Source of the DNA: Photobacterium jeanii
Lineage (GTDB): Bacteria > Pseudomonadota > Gammaproteobacteria > Enterobacterales > Vibrionaceae
Direction: 5' to 3'
Assembly: GCF_001650345.1 (NCBI RefSeq)
Contig: NZ_LVHF01000012.1
Span: 682,001 to 746,000 of the forward strand
DNA: 64,000 bases
In this document: positions 48,349 through 57,199 of the stretch, piece after piece
How the letters are laid out: every line of letters starts with the position of its first letter
How positions within the stretch are numbered: the first letter of the stretch is position 1
Position numbers and translations under genes: made by a program
Notes under the pieces: generated by a model
What the model saw: the letters and a program-made list of their open reading frames with translations, nothing else
Databases searched by the model: none
Told to the model about the DNA's origin: nothing

Positions 48349-49698
48349 TTAAGCTGTCACTTGTTTAGCTACCGTGTCTTCCACTTGGTTCGGCTCGTCT
48401 TCGTCTTGAACAAAGTTCACCAAGCAACCAGCTGCAATCATTGCGATACCACCTAACACTAATGCCATCATGGTATTACCGCCGAATGCCCAACGGGTAA
48501 AGAAACCTAGAATACCTGCCGCGAGGATCTGAGGTAGCACGATAAAGAAGTTAAACACGCCCATGTAAAAGCCCATTTTCTTACTTGGTAATGCGCCAGC
48601 TAGAATCGCGTAAGGCATACACAAAATACTTGCCCATGCGATACCAATACCCACCATGTTCAGCATTAGCATGTTGGCATTTTCAATCAAAGCGATAGAT
48701 GCCAAGCTGGCTCCACCAATCACCAAGGCAAGTGAATGCACAAACTTACGGCTAGTACGCGCTGCCAACCAAGGCAATGCGAATGCCGCCAGCGCTGAAA
48801 TACCGTTATAAGTGGCAAAACATAAACCAACCCAATCAGCACCTTGGTTATAAAGCGTAGAGCTTGTGTCTGATGTGCCAAAAATATGTGATGTCACAGC
48901 TGAAGTGGTGTAAATCCACATCGCGAAAAGCGCAAACCATGAGAAGAACTGCACAATAGCGAGTTGCATCATCGTCTTTGGCATTGCGCGCAAATCTCTC
49001 ATAATCTCTTTGAAGCTAGCCTTTTCTTCTTCGACTGGCTGAGCTTCAGGCTCACCGTGATATTTCGCCATTTCTTGGGGGGAATACTCTTTGGTACGGC
49101 ATACCGTCCACAGAATCGACGCTAAAAATACAACAGCACCGCAAAGGAATGAAATTTTAACTGACGGTGGGACTTCACCGGCTGGTGCTGTATTCGCCAC
49201 ATCAAACACATTACTCAAAATGTATGGCATTGCAGAAGCCACCACAGAACCAACACCAATAAAGAAAGTCTGCACCGCGAAACCTTGGGTGCGTTGCTCA
49301 GAAGGCAAATTATCTGCCACTAGAGCACGGAAAGGTTCCATTGAAACGTTAATCGACGCATCGAGGATCCACAGCATACCCGCGGCAACCCAAAGATACG
49401 GGGAATACGGCATGATGATCAATGCTAAGGAAGAGGCGATAGCGCCACATAAGAAGTATGGTCGACGACGACCCAAAACAGTCCAAGTACGATCACTGAA
49501 ATAGCCAATAATCGGCTGAACCAGTAAGCCTGTTAACGGTGCAGCGATCCATAAGATCGGGATCTGATCGATACTCGCGCCCAGTGTTTCAAAGATCCGG
49601 CTCACATTGGCATTTTGTAAACCAAATCCAAATTGGATTCCCATAAATCCAAAGCTCATGTTCCATATTTGCCAAAACGTCAGGCGTGGCTTTTCCAT
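48349..49698 (-). CDS. MFS sugar transporter of the GPH/SLC45 (maltose/sucrose) type
   Basis: This 449-residue protein has twelve predicted helices. It begins TFWQIWNMSFGFMGIQFGFG and carries GYFSDRTWTVLGRRRPYFL, the RRRP-type loop of SLC45/GPH disaccharide carriers. The second half has LPWLAARTSRKFVHSLAL. Members import maltose or sucrose with protons. No glucosidase gene is adjacent, so the substrate is uncertain. A CRP-like site at 49928 in the divergent gap would fit catabolite control. Confidence 0.85.
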   Translation of the reverse strand: MEKPRLTFWQIWNMSFGFMGIQFGFGLQNANVSRIFETLGASIDQIPILWIAAPLTGLLVQPIIGYFSDRTWTVLGRRRPYFLCGAIASSLALIIMPYSPYLWVAAGMLWILDASINVSMEPFRALVADNLPSEQRTQGFAVQTFFIGVGSVVASAMPYILSNVFDVANTAPAGEVPPSVKISFLCGAVVFLASILWTVCRTKEYSPQEMAKYHGEPEAQPVEEEKASFKEIMRDLRAMPKTMMQLAIVQFFSWFALFAMWIYTTSAVTSHIFGTSDTSSTLYNQGADWVGLCFATYNGISALAAFALPWLAARTSRKFVHSLALVIGGASLASIALIENANMLMLNMVGIGIAWASILCMPYAILAGALPSKKMGFYMGVFNFFIVLPQILAAGILGFFTRWAFGGNTMMALVLGGIAMIAAGCLVNFVQDEDEPNQVEDTVAKQVTA

Positions 49699-50238
49699 AG
49701 TGTATCCCCGATTAAACTCCTAACAACTTCACCATTTGATTATTTTTCTGATGAAGCTGGTTTACTGACACTCAAACTGATGAAGATAGAACAAAAGCAT
49801 AAATTGGATGCTTTTTGCGCTCTAACAGGCTCTTTCTGGCATTTTATTTTTAAAAGCCTTGTTAAATCATCAGATTAGAGTGTTTTCCTTCGGGGAGTAA
49901 TCCTACGTTAGAGCAATCCGTACCAACCGTGATCACTTTCACAGACATGAGTTACATATGGCTAATATCTCGTAAATTTACAACAAGCATGATCAACACC
50001 ACAAAAAAGGCTAGATATAGCTCACATTTAAACCGATTTATTCGGTAAATAACGTAATTAACTGACTAAAACGGTCTAAGGTAAAATCAAATTTTGTTAT
50101 GTGGTTACAAGTAAGCTGCAAAAAATGTCAGTTATGAAAATAAATTCAGCTTAATTGTTGCATTTTATTGAAACTCAGCCCTTTCAAAGGGTATAAATAG
50201 AATCTGACCTTACAACCTCAGCATGGATGACCACCGCA
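49699..50238. other. divergent intergenic region with a CRP-like site
   Basis: These 540 bases between the sugar transporter and aspC hold no gene that I trust. A CRP-like site is at 49928-49943 (separate entry). The stretch before aspC is AT-rich and should contain its promoter. Confidence 0.5.
49928..49943. promoter_or_regulatory. candidate CRP site
   Basis: CGTGA-N6-TCACA matches the TGTGA-N6-TCACA consensus at 9 of 10 key bases. It lies 230 bases before the sugar transporter start and about 300 before aspC. Confidence 0.4.
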
Positions 50239-51429
50239 ATGTTTGAAAAAATCGTAGCAGCCCCTGCCGATCCTATTCTTGGCCTCACCGAAGAGTTTAA
50301 AAACGACGCTCGTGCAGAAAAAATCAACCTAGGTGTTGGTATTTATAAAGATGAAACAGGTAATACCCCTGTTCTTGCTACTGTAAAGAAAGCAGAAGCT
50401 ATCCTTCTTGAAAAAGAAACCACAAAATCTTACCTGAGCATCCCAGGTACTGCTGAGTATGGTCTTGCCGTACAGCAGCTTCTGTTTGGTAACGATGCAG
50501 AAATCATTGCAAATAAACGCGCTCTAACGGCACAAGCGCCAGGTGGCACAGGTGCACTACGTGTCGCAGCAGAATTCATCAAACGTCAGCTTGGTGATGT
50601 GAAGGTATGGATCAGCAATCCAACGTGGGCAAACCACAACGGTGTTTTCTCTGCTGCTAACCTAGAGACGGCACAGTACAGCTACTATAACGCAGAAACC
50701 AAAGACATGGACTTCGACGCCATGCTTACTGACCTAGCACAAGCTAACTCTGGTGATATCGTGCTACTTCACGGTTGCTGTCACAACCCAACAGGTATCG
50801 ACCCAGACACAGCGCAATGGGAAAAACTCGCGGCACTTTGTGTAGAGAAGCAACTACTGCCAATGTTTGACTTCGCTTACCAAGGCTTTGCTGCAGGTGT
50901 AGAAGAAGATGCTCAAGGTCTGCGTATCTTTGCAGCTCAATGTAAAGAGCTACTGATTGCGAGCTCATTCTCGAAAAACTTTGGTCTTTACAACGAACGT
51001 GTTGGGGCATTCACACTGGTTGCTGAAACGGCGGAATATGCAAACACCGCATTTAGCCAAGTGAAAAGTATCGCGCGTGTTATCTACTCTAACCCACCAG
51101 CTCACGGTGCAGCCATTGTAACCGAGATCCTAAACGATTCTGCTCTACGTGCAGAGTGGGAGCAAGAAGTCGCTGAAATGCGCGACCGCATCCAAGAAAT
51201 GCGTACTCTATTTGTTACCACACTCAAAGAACTTGGTGTAGATGCTGATTTCAGCTTCATCGAACGTCAAAACGGTATGTTCTCGTTCTCTGGCTTAAAC
51301 AAAGAGCAAGTAACTCGTTTGAAAGAAGAGTTTGGTATCTACATTGTTGGCTCGGGCCGTATCAGCGTGGCAGGTATGACGAAAAACAACATGCTACCAC
51401 TGTGTAAAGGTATCGCAGCAGTACTTTAA
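50239..51429 (+). CDS. aspC: aspartate aminotransferase
   Basis: This 396-residue protein has the E. coli AspC length from the ATG at 50239 ([20 protein letters not shown]); an ATG at 50227 adds four residues. It has [23 protein letters not shown] with the PLP aspartate, [15 protein letters not shown] with the Schiff-base lysine, and [10 protein letters not shown] with [10 protein letters not shown] carrying the substrate arginine. It exchanges amino groups between aspartate and 2-oxoglutarate. It is single-gene with a terminator. Confidence 0.95.
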   Translation: MFEKIVAAPADPILGLTEEFKNDARAEKINLGVGIYKDETGNTPVLATVKKAEAILLEKETTKSYLSIPGTAEYGLAVQQLLFGNDAEIIANKRALTAQAPGGTGALRVAAEFIKRQLGDVKVWISNPTWANHNGVFSAANLETAQYSYYNAETKDMDFDAMLTDLAQANSGDIVLLHGCCHNPTGIDPDTAQWEKLAALCVEKQLLPMFDFAYQGFAAGVEEDAQGLRIFAAQCKELLIASSFSKNFGLYNERVGAFTLVAETAEYANTAFSQVKSIARVIYSNPPAHGAAIVTEILNDSALRAEWEQEVAEMRDRIQEMRTLFVTTLKELGVDADFSFIERQNGMFSFSGLNKEQVTRLKEEFGIYIVGSGRISVAGMTKNNMLPLCKGIAAVL

Positions 51430-51459
51430 GCGCTTTCAGAGTAAACGCCATAAAAACAC

Positions 51460-51487
51460 AAAGGGGACTGATGTCCCCTTTGTTATT
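51460..51487 (+). terminator. terminator after aspC
   Basis: Perfect 9-bp arms AAAGGGGAC (51460-51468) and GTCCCCTTT (51473-51481) with a TGAT loop are followed by GTTATTTT. Confidence 0.85.
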
Positions 51488-51562
51488 TTCAATTATTGTA
51501 CTTGTATTGAATTGGCTCTCGCCCTCACTATTGTCATCCCCTTATAAACAGTGAGCTATCAC

Positions 51563-51868
51563 TCATCCGGATTTATCCAGCGGCAAAACGTTACAAAAAA
51601 GCTCACGTTCGTATTGATGTTCTAATTGCTCTCGCCAGGGTTTATTGGAAACCGGAACCAAATAAAACTTTTCTCTAGAAGTATCGGTTACGAATGCCAT
51701 GCCATGTTGCATTAACTCATAATGGATATCGTGTACAAACCCAAGGGAGAAGCTTTGTCGGCCCGTTAATTGGTTAATGTCTTCGCGAGTTAAGCACACC
51801 CCGTGTTCTTCTTCAGCAAAGCGATTACGAAGCCAGTCGGAAAACTCCCTCGCACTTATCATCGTCAT
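51563..51868 (-). CDS. hypothetical protein (101 aa)
   Basis: This small soluble protein is well expressed by signal: GGAGG stands seven bases before the ATG at 51868. It reads MTMISAREFSDWLRNRFAEE, then a helix-turn-helix-like stretch LTREDINQLTGRQSFSLGFV (about residues 26-45), and a basic/acidic end with EHQYERELFCNVLPLDKSG. It has one Cys in the first half (C25) and one near the end. I do not recognise a family, and neighbours give no hint. Confidence 0.65.
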   Translation of the reverse strand: MTMISAREFSDWLRNRFAEEEHGVCLTREDINQLTGRQSFSLGFVHDIHYELMQHGMAFVTDTSREKFYLVPVSNKPWREQLEHQYERELFCNVLPLDKSG

Positions 51869-52102
51869 AAATCTGCCTCCGAGTAGTAATTTTGAATCAG
51901 GCAGTGGCTTAAATGACAGCGATTAAATCTAAGCCAAGTAACACTAAGTGCCTGAATATTTAACTCCCACTACTAAGTTATAGCAGAGACATATCAGATA
52001 GTCAGATTAATGAGATGCAGGTAGCAAAATTGAGAAAATTTACTTGATGAAGAAAATTGGCTGGGATTCGAGATAAAAAAGGGGAAAAGGAATGATGTTC
52101 AA

Positions 52103-52138
52103 AAGAAGGGACACCCGCCTCTAGGGATTCGAGGCGGG
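52103..52138 (-). terminator. terminator after the Lys/Ala-rich DNA-binding protein gene
   Basis: Perfect 8-bp arms CCCGCCTC (52114-52121) and GAGGCGGG (52131-52138). On the minus strand it is followed by TGTCCCTTCTTTT, a broken U tract. Confidence 0.55.
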
Positions 52139-52148
52139 ATAGCGAGAA

Positions 52149-52550
52149 TTAAGCTACTTTGTAAAGTACTTTGTTACCCGCTAATTGGATGCGCTCAACT
52201 AAGCCTTCTTCAGCCAGTTTCTTTAGCGCACCTGTTGCCCAAGAAGCGGCTTTCGCGTCTTCTTGACCAGCTTGAAGGCCGATACCTTTAGGGTTAATAC
52301 CTTCAGCGTTGCTGATTACGATATCAAGCACTTGTTGCTGCTTTGGCGTCAAAGACACTTTCACAGCAGGTGCTGCTTTAGCTGGCTCTTTCGCTTCAAC
52401 AGCCTTTGCCGCTGGTGCAGCTTTTACCGTTTCTGCAGTTGGTGCTTTTTTCACAGTGTCTTTTTTCACTGCTGTTTTTGCTACTGCTACATTTGCTAGT
52501 ACACGCTTTTGCAGCTTAAGCTGAACTTTACGTTTGTGAGAGATTCTCAT
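52149..52550 (-). CDS. Lys/Ala-rich protein with C-terminal winged-helix domain
   Basis: This is a 133-residue basic protein. Residues 1-65 are a low-complexity basic tail (MRISHKRKVQLKLQKRVL, then repeated KAAPAAKA-like units), reminiscent of histone H1 or HU tails. Residues 66-133 form a compact winged-helix: LTPKQQQVLDIVISNAEGI, PKGIGLQAGQEDAKAASWAT, ALKKLAEEGLVERIQLAGNK. It probably binds DNA or RNA in a nucleoid-like way. AGGAAA stands before the start. It is single-gene; no operon partner. Confidence 0.75.
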   Translation of the reverse strand: MRISHKRKVQLKLQKRVLANVAVAKTAVKKDTVKKAPTAETVKAAPAAKAVEAKEPAKAAPAVKVSLTPKQQQVLDIVISNAEGINPKGIGLQAGQEDAKAASWATGALKKLAEEGLVERIQLAGNKVLYKVA

Positions 52551-52913
52551 TAAATTTCCTACTCCGTTGCACTACTTTCAGTCACCACTGATCCAGCGGG
52601 AAAAAGTAAGCGCGTTTTATACCAAGGATGTCAGAGAAATGCCAGCAAACGGTTATTTAAGCCGCAATAAAACATGATTTCACTCAAATTTACAGAAAAT
52701 TTGCTTAAATTTAGGCAATTGCGCTAATGATTGTTTGCTTACTATTGGTTGGCGACACATCTTACCTAATTCTTAATGTTTTGTTCGCTTACACCCTATC
52801 AAGTTTGTTTATACTGAAATAAACGGCATCATTTTCAATCAACTTGCGCTCTTATTAGCAGTTCCACCGTATAACTTTTCACCATGCATGGAGTAAGACG
52901 AAGGTAGCGAACA
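52551..52913. other. intergenic region upstream of the DUF2982 gene
   Basis: These 363 bases separate two divergent genes. They are AT-rich near 52680-52730. I see no gene, repeat or clear hairpin here. Confidence 0.4.
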
Positions 52914-53588
52914 ATGAACACCTGTCATATCAAACCACCGAACAATCAACCCGGGGTTTACTGGTTTGCACTCAGCCTTGCCATTATCCTCGCGATAGGT
53001 ATCGTCAGTGTGGTAGTTCCTACCATTAACAACGTCGCTCTTTCCATTTTGCTACTTTTTTCCGTCACCTTCTGCATCATCGCCTTTAAACAAATGCACG
53101 CACCTTCACTTAGCTTCACCCTTACTTTTATGCACTGGCAATATCACAGCGCTGAAGGCGGTTGGTCTATCCGTTGGCATAATATTCAAAAACTAGGCGT
53201 TGCCGAAATCGCTAATAGAGAAGGCTGGTATCGCACACTGCCTTGGGTCGGGGTTAGGTTAAAAGACTATGATGAGTTTCTGCTATCTGTGTGCCCGCGA
53301 GTTGCCAGTAAGATGCTAATTGATCAACGCGGATTACTACTGCTGGCTTACAAACAAACAGACAACAGCCCTCACGCCATTGAAGACATGTTATTCGATG
53401 ATAGCCACTACACCACTCACAACGGCGTGGTGCTTAAAGGACTAATTGCGATGCTAGCTAACCGCATGCGCTACAACCGAGAGCTGCTAGGCTACGACTT
53501 TTTTGTATCTGACGATTTATTTGATCGCCCTGTTAGTGACTTTGTGGGGCTAGCACGACGCTACCTTGCACAAGCACAATCGTACTAA
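52914..53588 (+). CDS. DUF2982 family membrane-anchored protein
   Basis: This 224-residue protein has two N-terminal membrane helices (about residues 16-35 and 41-59), then a cytoplasmic or periplasmic domain with HWQYHSAEGGWSIRWHNIQK, GWYRTLPWVGVRLKDYDEFL and RGLLLLAYKQTDN. The pattern fits DUF2982, common in Vibrionaceae and of unknown role. It ends near FVGLARRYLAQAQSY. Single-gene; weak hairpin behind it. Confidence 0.85.
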   Translation: MNTCHIKPPNNQPGVYWFALSLAIILAIGIVSVVVPTINNVALSILLLFSVTFCIIAFKQMHAPSLSFTLTFMHWQYHSAEGGWSIRWHNIQKLGVAEIANREGWYRTLPWVGVRLKDYDEFLLSVCPRVASKMLIDQRGLLLLAYKQTDNSPHAIEDMLFDDSHYTTHNGVVLKGLIAMLANRMRYNRELLGYDFFVSDDLFDRPVSDFVGLARRYLAQAQSY

Positions 53589-53591
53589 TAC

Positions 53592-53622
53592 AAAAAAGCC
53601 AGCAGCGAAAGCTACTGGCCTT
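53592..53622. terminator. weak hairpin between DUF2982 gene and ycbL
   Basis: AAGCCAGCAGC faces GCTACTGGCCTT around GAAA with one mismatch and one bulge. A run of A bases precedes it, so it could serve the minus strand. Confidence 0.4.
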
Positions 53623-53669
53623 AGAACTTGAAGCGGTTTAATGCGAGATTTCACCGAGTAATAGCCGAC

Positions 53670-54323
53670 TTAGTAAAGCGGCATCTCGTCAGCGACAAAC
53701 GGGTTTGAAGCGCGTTCACGACCGAAAGTAGAAATAGGACCGTGGCCCGGAACAAAAGTAACGTCGTTACCTAGCGGCCATAATTTACCTTTGATTGAAT
53801 CAATCAAAGTTTGGTAGTCACCTTTCGGGAAATCAGTGCGACCGATACCGCCGCTGAAAAGCACATCACCCACAAATGCCACTTTGGCATCGCTGTTGTG
53901 AACAATCACATGACCTGGGGTGTGACCCGGCGTGTGCAGCACTTGCAGTGTTTGATTACCAACAGGGATCTCGTCACCTTCTTCTAACCAGCGATCTGGA
54001 TCAAACGCTTCTGTTAGTGGGAAACCAAACATTTCACTCTGACGCGCCAAACCTTGGAGCCAGAACGCATCTTCTTTGTGCGGTCCCCAAACGGGTACAC
54101 CTAGCTCTTTCGCCAGCTCAGTCGTACCACCAACGTGATCAAGATGACCGTGTGTTAGAACCAGCTTCACTACTTTTAAGCCAAGCTCGTTCACTTTGTC
54201 TTTCAATAAATGAATGTCACCGCCTGGATCAACAACAACGGCTTCTTTGGTTTCATCACACCAAACAATCGAACAATTTTGCTGAAACGGTGTTACCGGT
54301 ACAATTTCAAACTGAAGACTCAT
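53670..54323 (-). CDS. ycbL: metallo-beta-lactamase-fold hydrolase (YcbL, glyoxalase II-like)
   Basis: This 217-residue protein starts at the ATG at 54323 (MSLQFEIVPVTPFQQNC), which matches YcbL of E. coli; the longer frame runs through a terminator and into mepK. The metal motif THGHLDH holds His58, His60, Asp62 and His63, with HTPGHTPGHV and FVPGHGPIS further on. The E. coli homologue hydrolyses S-lactoylglutathione (type II glyoxalase). It lies in the conserved order ldtD-mepK-ycbL on the minus strand. Confidence 0.93.
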   Translation of the reverse strand: MSLQFEIVPVTPFQQNCSIVWCDETKEAVVVDPGGDIHLLKDKVNELGLKVVKLVLTHGHLDHVGGTTELAKELGVPVWGPHKEDAFWLQGLARQSEMFGFPLTEAFDPDRWLEEGDEIPVGNQTLQVLHTPGHTPGHVIVHNSDAKVAFVGDVLFSGGIGRTDFPKGDYQTLIDSIKGKLWPLGNDVTFVPGHGPISTFGRERASNPFVADEMPLY

Positions 54324-54374
54324 ACTGAAAGATTTCCTTAAACGTAAACTACGGCAAGAATACCATTTTCTCGG

Positions 54375-54415
54375 TAAAAACAACAAAGCTGGCAGTAAGT
54401 GCCAGCTTTGTTGTC
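54375..54415 (-). terminator. terminator after mepK
   Basis: Perfect 15-bp arms from ACAACAAAGC (54380) to CTTTGTTGT (54414) flank a GTAAG loop; the A run before 54380 reads as a U tract on the minus strand. Confidence 0.8.
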
Positions 54416-54432
54416 TAGAACCATCTAATTTT

Positions 54433-54987
54433 TTATCCGCGCCATTGTCGAACAGGGCCTGTATCAATGTGAACAAAATCACTTTTCGGGTAATAGCCGA
54501 CACCGCCTAAACCTAGTTCTTTCGCAGCTTTATGTACTTTTGAAAGTGGCACCCCTTCCAGATTGAAATCAATCGCTTGCCCTTTCATATGGTAACTTTT
54601 TTTCGCTACACCACCATTTTTCTGCAGCAATTTATTCGTAGCGGGAGAACGGTAGCCTGAAATAATACGAACCTGTCCTTTGTGCCCTAAATTCGCTTGG
54701 ATCTTAGCAATGCCATCAAATAAGCGCTTATCCATTTTCGCCACTTCGTTTTGGCGGAAATCACGACAAATATGATAAATACGCTTGAGCTCATCAGGTA
54801 AATACTCCTGACCATCAAAGTATTGGGTTTCTAAATCTTCGCCAGTGTGAATGTTACACATAGAGATCTGGCGAGGGTTTGAGGCTTTGAAAGGACTTGC
54901 CATCGCAATGCTTGGGAACAAGCTGGCACCTAATGTAATACCACCTGCCACTAAAATCTGGCGGCGCTTATAATCAATCTCAGACAT
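54433..54987 (-). CDS. mepK: Tat-exported murein endopeptidase (MepK/YcbK, DUF882)
   Basis: This 184-residue protein starts at the ATG at 54987 (MSEIDYKRRQILVAGG) and has a twin-arginine signal peptide (YKRRQILVAGGITLGASLF). The M15A-type zinc peptidase core is KSYHMKGQAIDFNLEG (His and Asp ligands) and DFVHIDTG (His ligand), with ISGYRSPATNKLL before it. MepK cleaves 3,3-cross-links in peptidoglycan, which fits its place next to the L,D-transpeptidase that makes them. An ATG 21 bases upstream is another possible start. Confidence 0.92.
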   Translation of the reverse strand: MSEIDYKRRQILVAGGITLGASLFPSIAMASPFKASNPRQISMCNIHTGEDLETQYFDGQEYLPDELKRIYHICRDFRQNEVAKMDKRLFDGIAKIQANLGHKGQVRIISGYRSPATNKLLQKNGGVAKKSYHMKGQAIDFNLEGVPLSKVHKAAKELGLGGVGYYPKSDFVHIDTGPVRQWRG

Positions 54988-55094
54988 CAAAAACAACCCG
55001 TAAAACAAAAAAACACTAATACAACTGACGAAATTAGGAACAGACGGCAGGTAAATTACCGTTCATTTTTTGTACAGTCAAACGGGAGGTAGAC

Positions 55095-55127
55095 AAAAAA
55101 ACGCTGCTTCATTATTGAAACAGCGTC
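55095..55127 (-). terminator. terminator after ldtD
   Basis: ACGCTG (55101-55106) with CAGCGT (55121-55126) and inner TTCA/TGAA form a stem with one mismatch; the A run before 55101 is a U tract on the minus strand. Confidence 0.7.
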
Positions 55128-55150
55128 TAATGATTGAGAATTAAGCAGTT

Positions 55151-57097
55151 TTAGTGATTGTAAATAGTTGTAAACATCTGCTGGTTTTGAGAGCTATAGC
55201 TCATTCTATCGTACTTGTAGACGTCATCACGGAAATTCACCAAGCCTTCATCGTCGACCCAAGCCGTCTGATAGATGAGGTGAACTTGTACTTTGTTTTT
55301 CAAGCCCACGGTTTTCGTTTTAGAACGCGCACTCAGTGTATTCACTCGCTGCTCAGACACACCTGAATAATTCAACAATACCATCGCTAAGTCATCAGCA
55401 TGCTCTACCCGAACACAACCAGAGCTGAACGCACGACCATCTTTATTGAATAGACTTTTAGCCGGTGTATCGTGAAGATAAATCGCATTCTTGTTTGGAA
55501 TATTAAACTTATAACGACCTAAAGCATTACGTGCCCCTGGTTTTTGGCGAAGACGATACGGGAAAGACTTCACCGACACATTACGCCAATCGATGGCATC
55601 AACAGGGATTTGCTCTGAACTTGTCCAGCTTCGGATCACAGCAAAATTCTTACGCTTCAAGTAACTACTGTCATAACGCGCTTTGGGTAAAATATCTTTC
55701 TGCATAATCGATGTCGGCACATTCCAGTATGGATTGAACACCACCGAATTAATACTCGAACTCATCAACGGCGTTCGACGATCAGGGCGACCGACAATCA
55801 CACGGCTATCCATTACATGTTTGTTATCGAGCCATAGGTTCATCTCATAACCGGGAATATTCACAATCAGCACCGACGGTGATGTCATCGGCCACAAACG
55901 AACACGTTGCGTATTTAACGCTAATACCCGAATTCGTTGCTGCGGTTTCATCGTCAGCCAATGCCGTGTTTTTGGTCCTATGACGCCATCGACTTTCAAA
56001 CCATGACGATGCTGAAAACTCTTCACCGCTTGAACAAGGTCGATATTGTAATGACGGATATTTTTCTCACGTAATGCCTCGGCTTGGTAGTCAGTGAGAT
56101 CGCCCAGTTCATGCAACACTGTGATCAAGGCTTCCGGCTGTCTTAATGGCGCGCCAAGACGAATAATCCCCCGCTGATAAAACGTTGGCCATGAATTGTT
56201 ATCAAGCTGTTCCAAGTCATTAATCGCCAGCACCATCCGCTTGTAGCTATCATCATAAGGGCGAAGCGCTGACACAAAATAGCGAAAGCGGTTTGTTTCC
56301 AATGCAGTTAATAATCGCTCAATACCAAGCTCTGATGGTAGCGGTAATGGCATTTCCATGCCACTCCCAAACAACCATTGCTTACCGTATTTTGGTAAGC
56401 CCTCAACATAACTCATGTAAGCCAGTAAAGTGTCAGTGGCAAGTAAATCATACTGACGCCAGTCATTGGCTTGCTTAAAATGCTGCAACATTGCGTAGCG
56501 ACGAGAAAACTCAGGTTCAACTGCAGCTAACGCAACCAACCGCACCTGTTCTTCAAACTCAGTGACAACAAATGAATCTTGCCATAGTGGCGCAAAACCC
56601 ACCGCGTAATAGATTTGCGCTAACTTATCGACATACTGAAGATCATTCACATTTTGCGCGACCTCTGCGACCCAAGCTCGCGCCTTCGTCATCTCAAGCG
56701 GAGTCGATTGGATCTGCACACTACCGGGCACCGTGATTGCTTCAGAGCTGCCTAATTGAGGAGCCTTTGCTGTAGTACCAGATAATGGCGCTGAAGTTTG
56801 CTCTGCTGCTAAGGTTGAAACCGATTGTGCCGCAGCCTCACTTACAGGCGTGGAAGGTGTCGTATTGGGTGAGCTGACAGATTGCAATGAAGTGGAAAGT
56901 GTTTGCGAATTTGAGGGAGCTAAAGCCGCTGAGGTTGAAGCAACTTTGACAGGCTGAAACACCTTTGGTGCAGGAGAAGGTGATACACCTCGAGGTGATG
57001 AAAACGAGCTCGTGGATTCTCCGACATTTGCCCATGACAGACCGCTAATTGCGTACATCAAAGCTAACGCGATACTGCACTGTCTTTTCATAGCCAT
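55151..57097 (-). CDS. ldtD: L,D-transpeptidase (LdtD/YcbB type)
   Basis: This 648-residue protein starts at the ATG at 57097, eight bases after GGGAG; a signal peptide (IALALMYAISGLSWA) follows. Residues 30-150 are a Ser/Thr/Pro/Ala-rich linker, unusually long. The mid part matches YcbB, with a peptidoglycan-binding helix set (YNIDLVQAVKSFQHRHGLKV, DGVIGPKTRHWL). The YkuD catalytic domain has NVPTSIMQKDILPK, IYLHDTPAK and the SSGCVRVEHADDL motif with the nucleophile cysteine. It makes 3,3-cross-links in the periplasm. Confidence 0.93.
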   Translation of the reverse strand: MAMKRQCSIALALMYAISGLSWANVGESTSSFSSPRGVSPSPAPKVFQPVKVASTSAALAPSNSQTLSTSLQSVSSPNTTPSTPVSEAAAQSVSTLAAEQTSAPLSGTTAKAPQLGSSEAITVPGSVQIQSTPLEMTKARAWVAEVAQNVNDLQYVDKLAQIYYAVGFAPLWQDSFVVTEFEEQVRLVALAAVEPEFSRRYAMLQHFKQANDWRQYDLLATDTLLAYMSYVEGLPKYGKQWLFGSGMEMPLPLPSELGIERLLTALETNRFRYFVSALRPYDDSYKRMVLAINDLEQLDNNSWPTFYQRGIIRLGAPLRQPEALITVLHELGDLTDYQAEALREKNIRHYNIDLVQAVKSFQHRHGLKVDGVIGPKTRHWLTMKPQQRIRVLALNTQRVRLWPMTSPSVLIVNIPGYEMNLWLDNKHVMDSRVIVGRPDRRTPLMSSSINSVVFNPYWNVPTSIMQKDILPKARYDSSYLKRKNFAVIRSWTSSEQIPVDAIDWRNVSVKSFPYRLRQKPGARNALGRYKFNIPNKNAIYLHDTPAKSLFNKDGRAFSSGCVRVEHADDLAMVLLNYSGVSEQRVNTLSARSKTKTVGLKNKVQVHLIYQTAWVDDEGLVNFRDDVYKYDRMSYSSQNQQMFTTIYNH

Positions 57098-57199
57098 GAC
57101 TACTCTCCCACTAACATAATGTAAGTATGGCAAACACAATTACTACTGGGAGTTAAATTTAGTATTCCATCAATTAACAAGGTGTATCAATTCTTAAAC

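Noticed and set aside
49633..49878. 81-residue frame overlapping the sugar transporter start
   Set aside because: It is largely antisense to the transporter and rich in Lys/Ser without any family likeness.
54324..54503. 60-residue extension of YcbL
   Set aside because: It passes through the mepK terminator and into the mepK coding end; homologues start at MSLQFEI.
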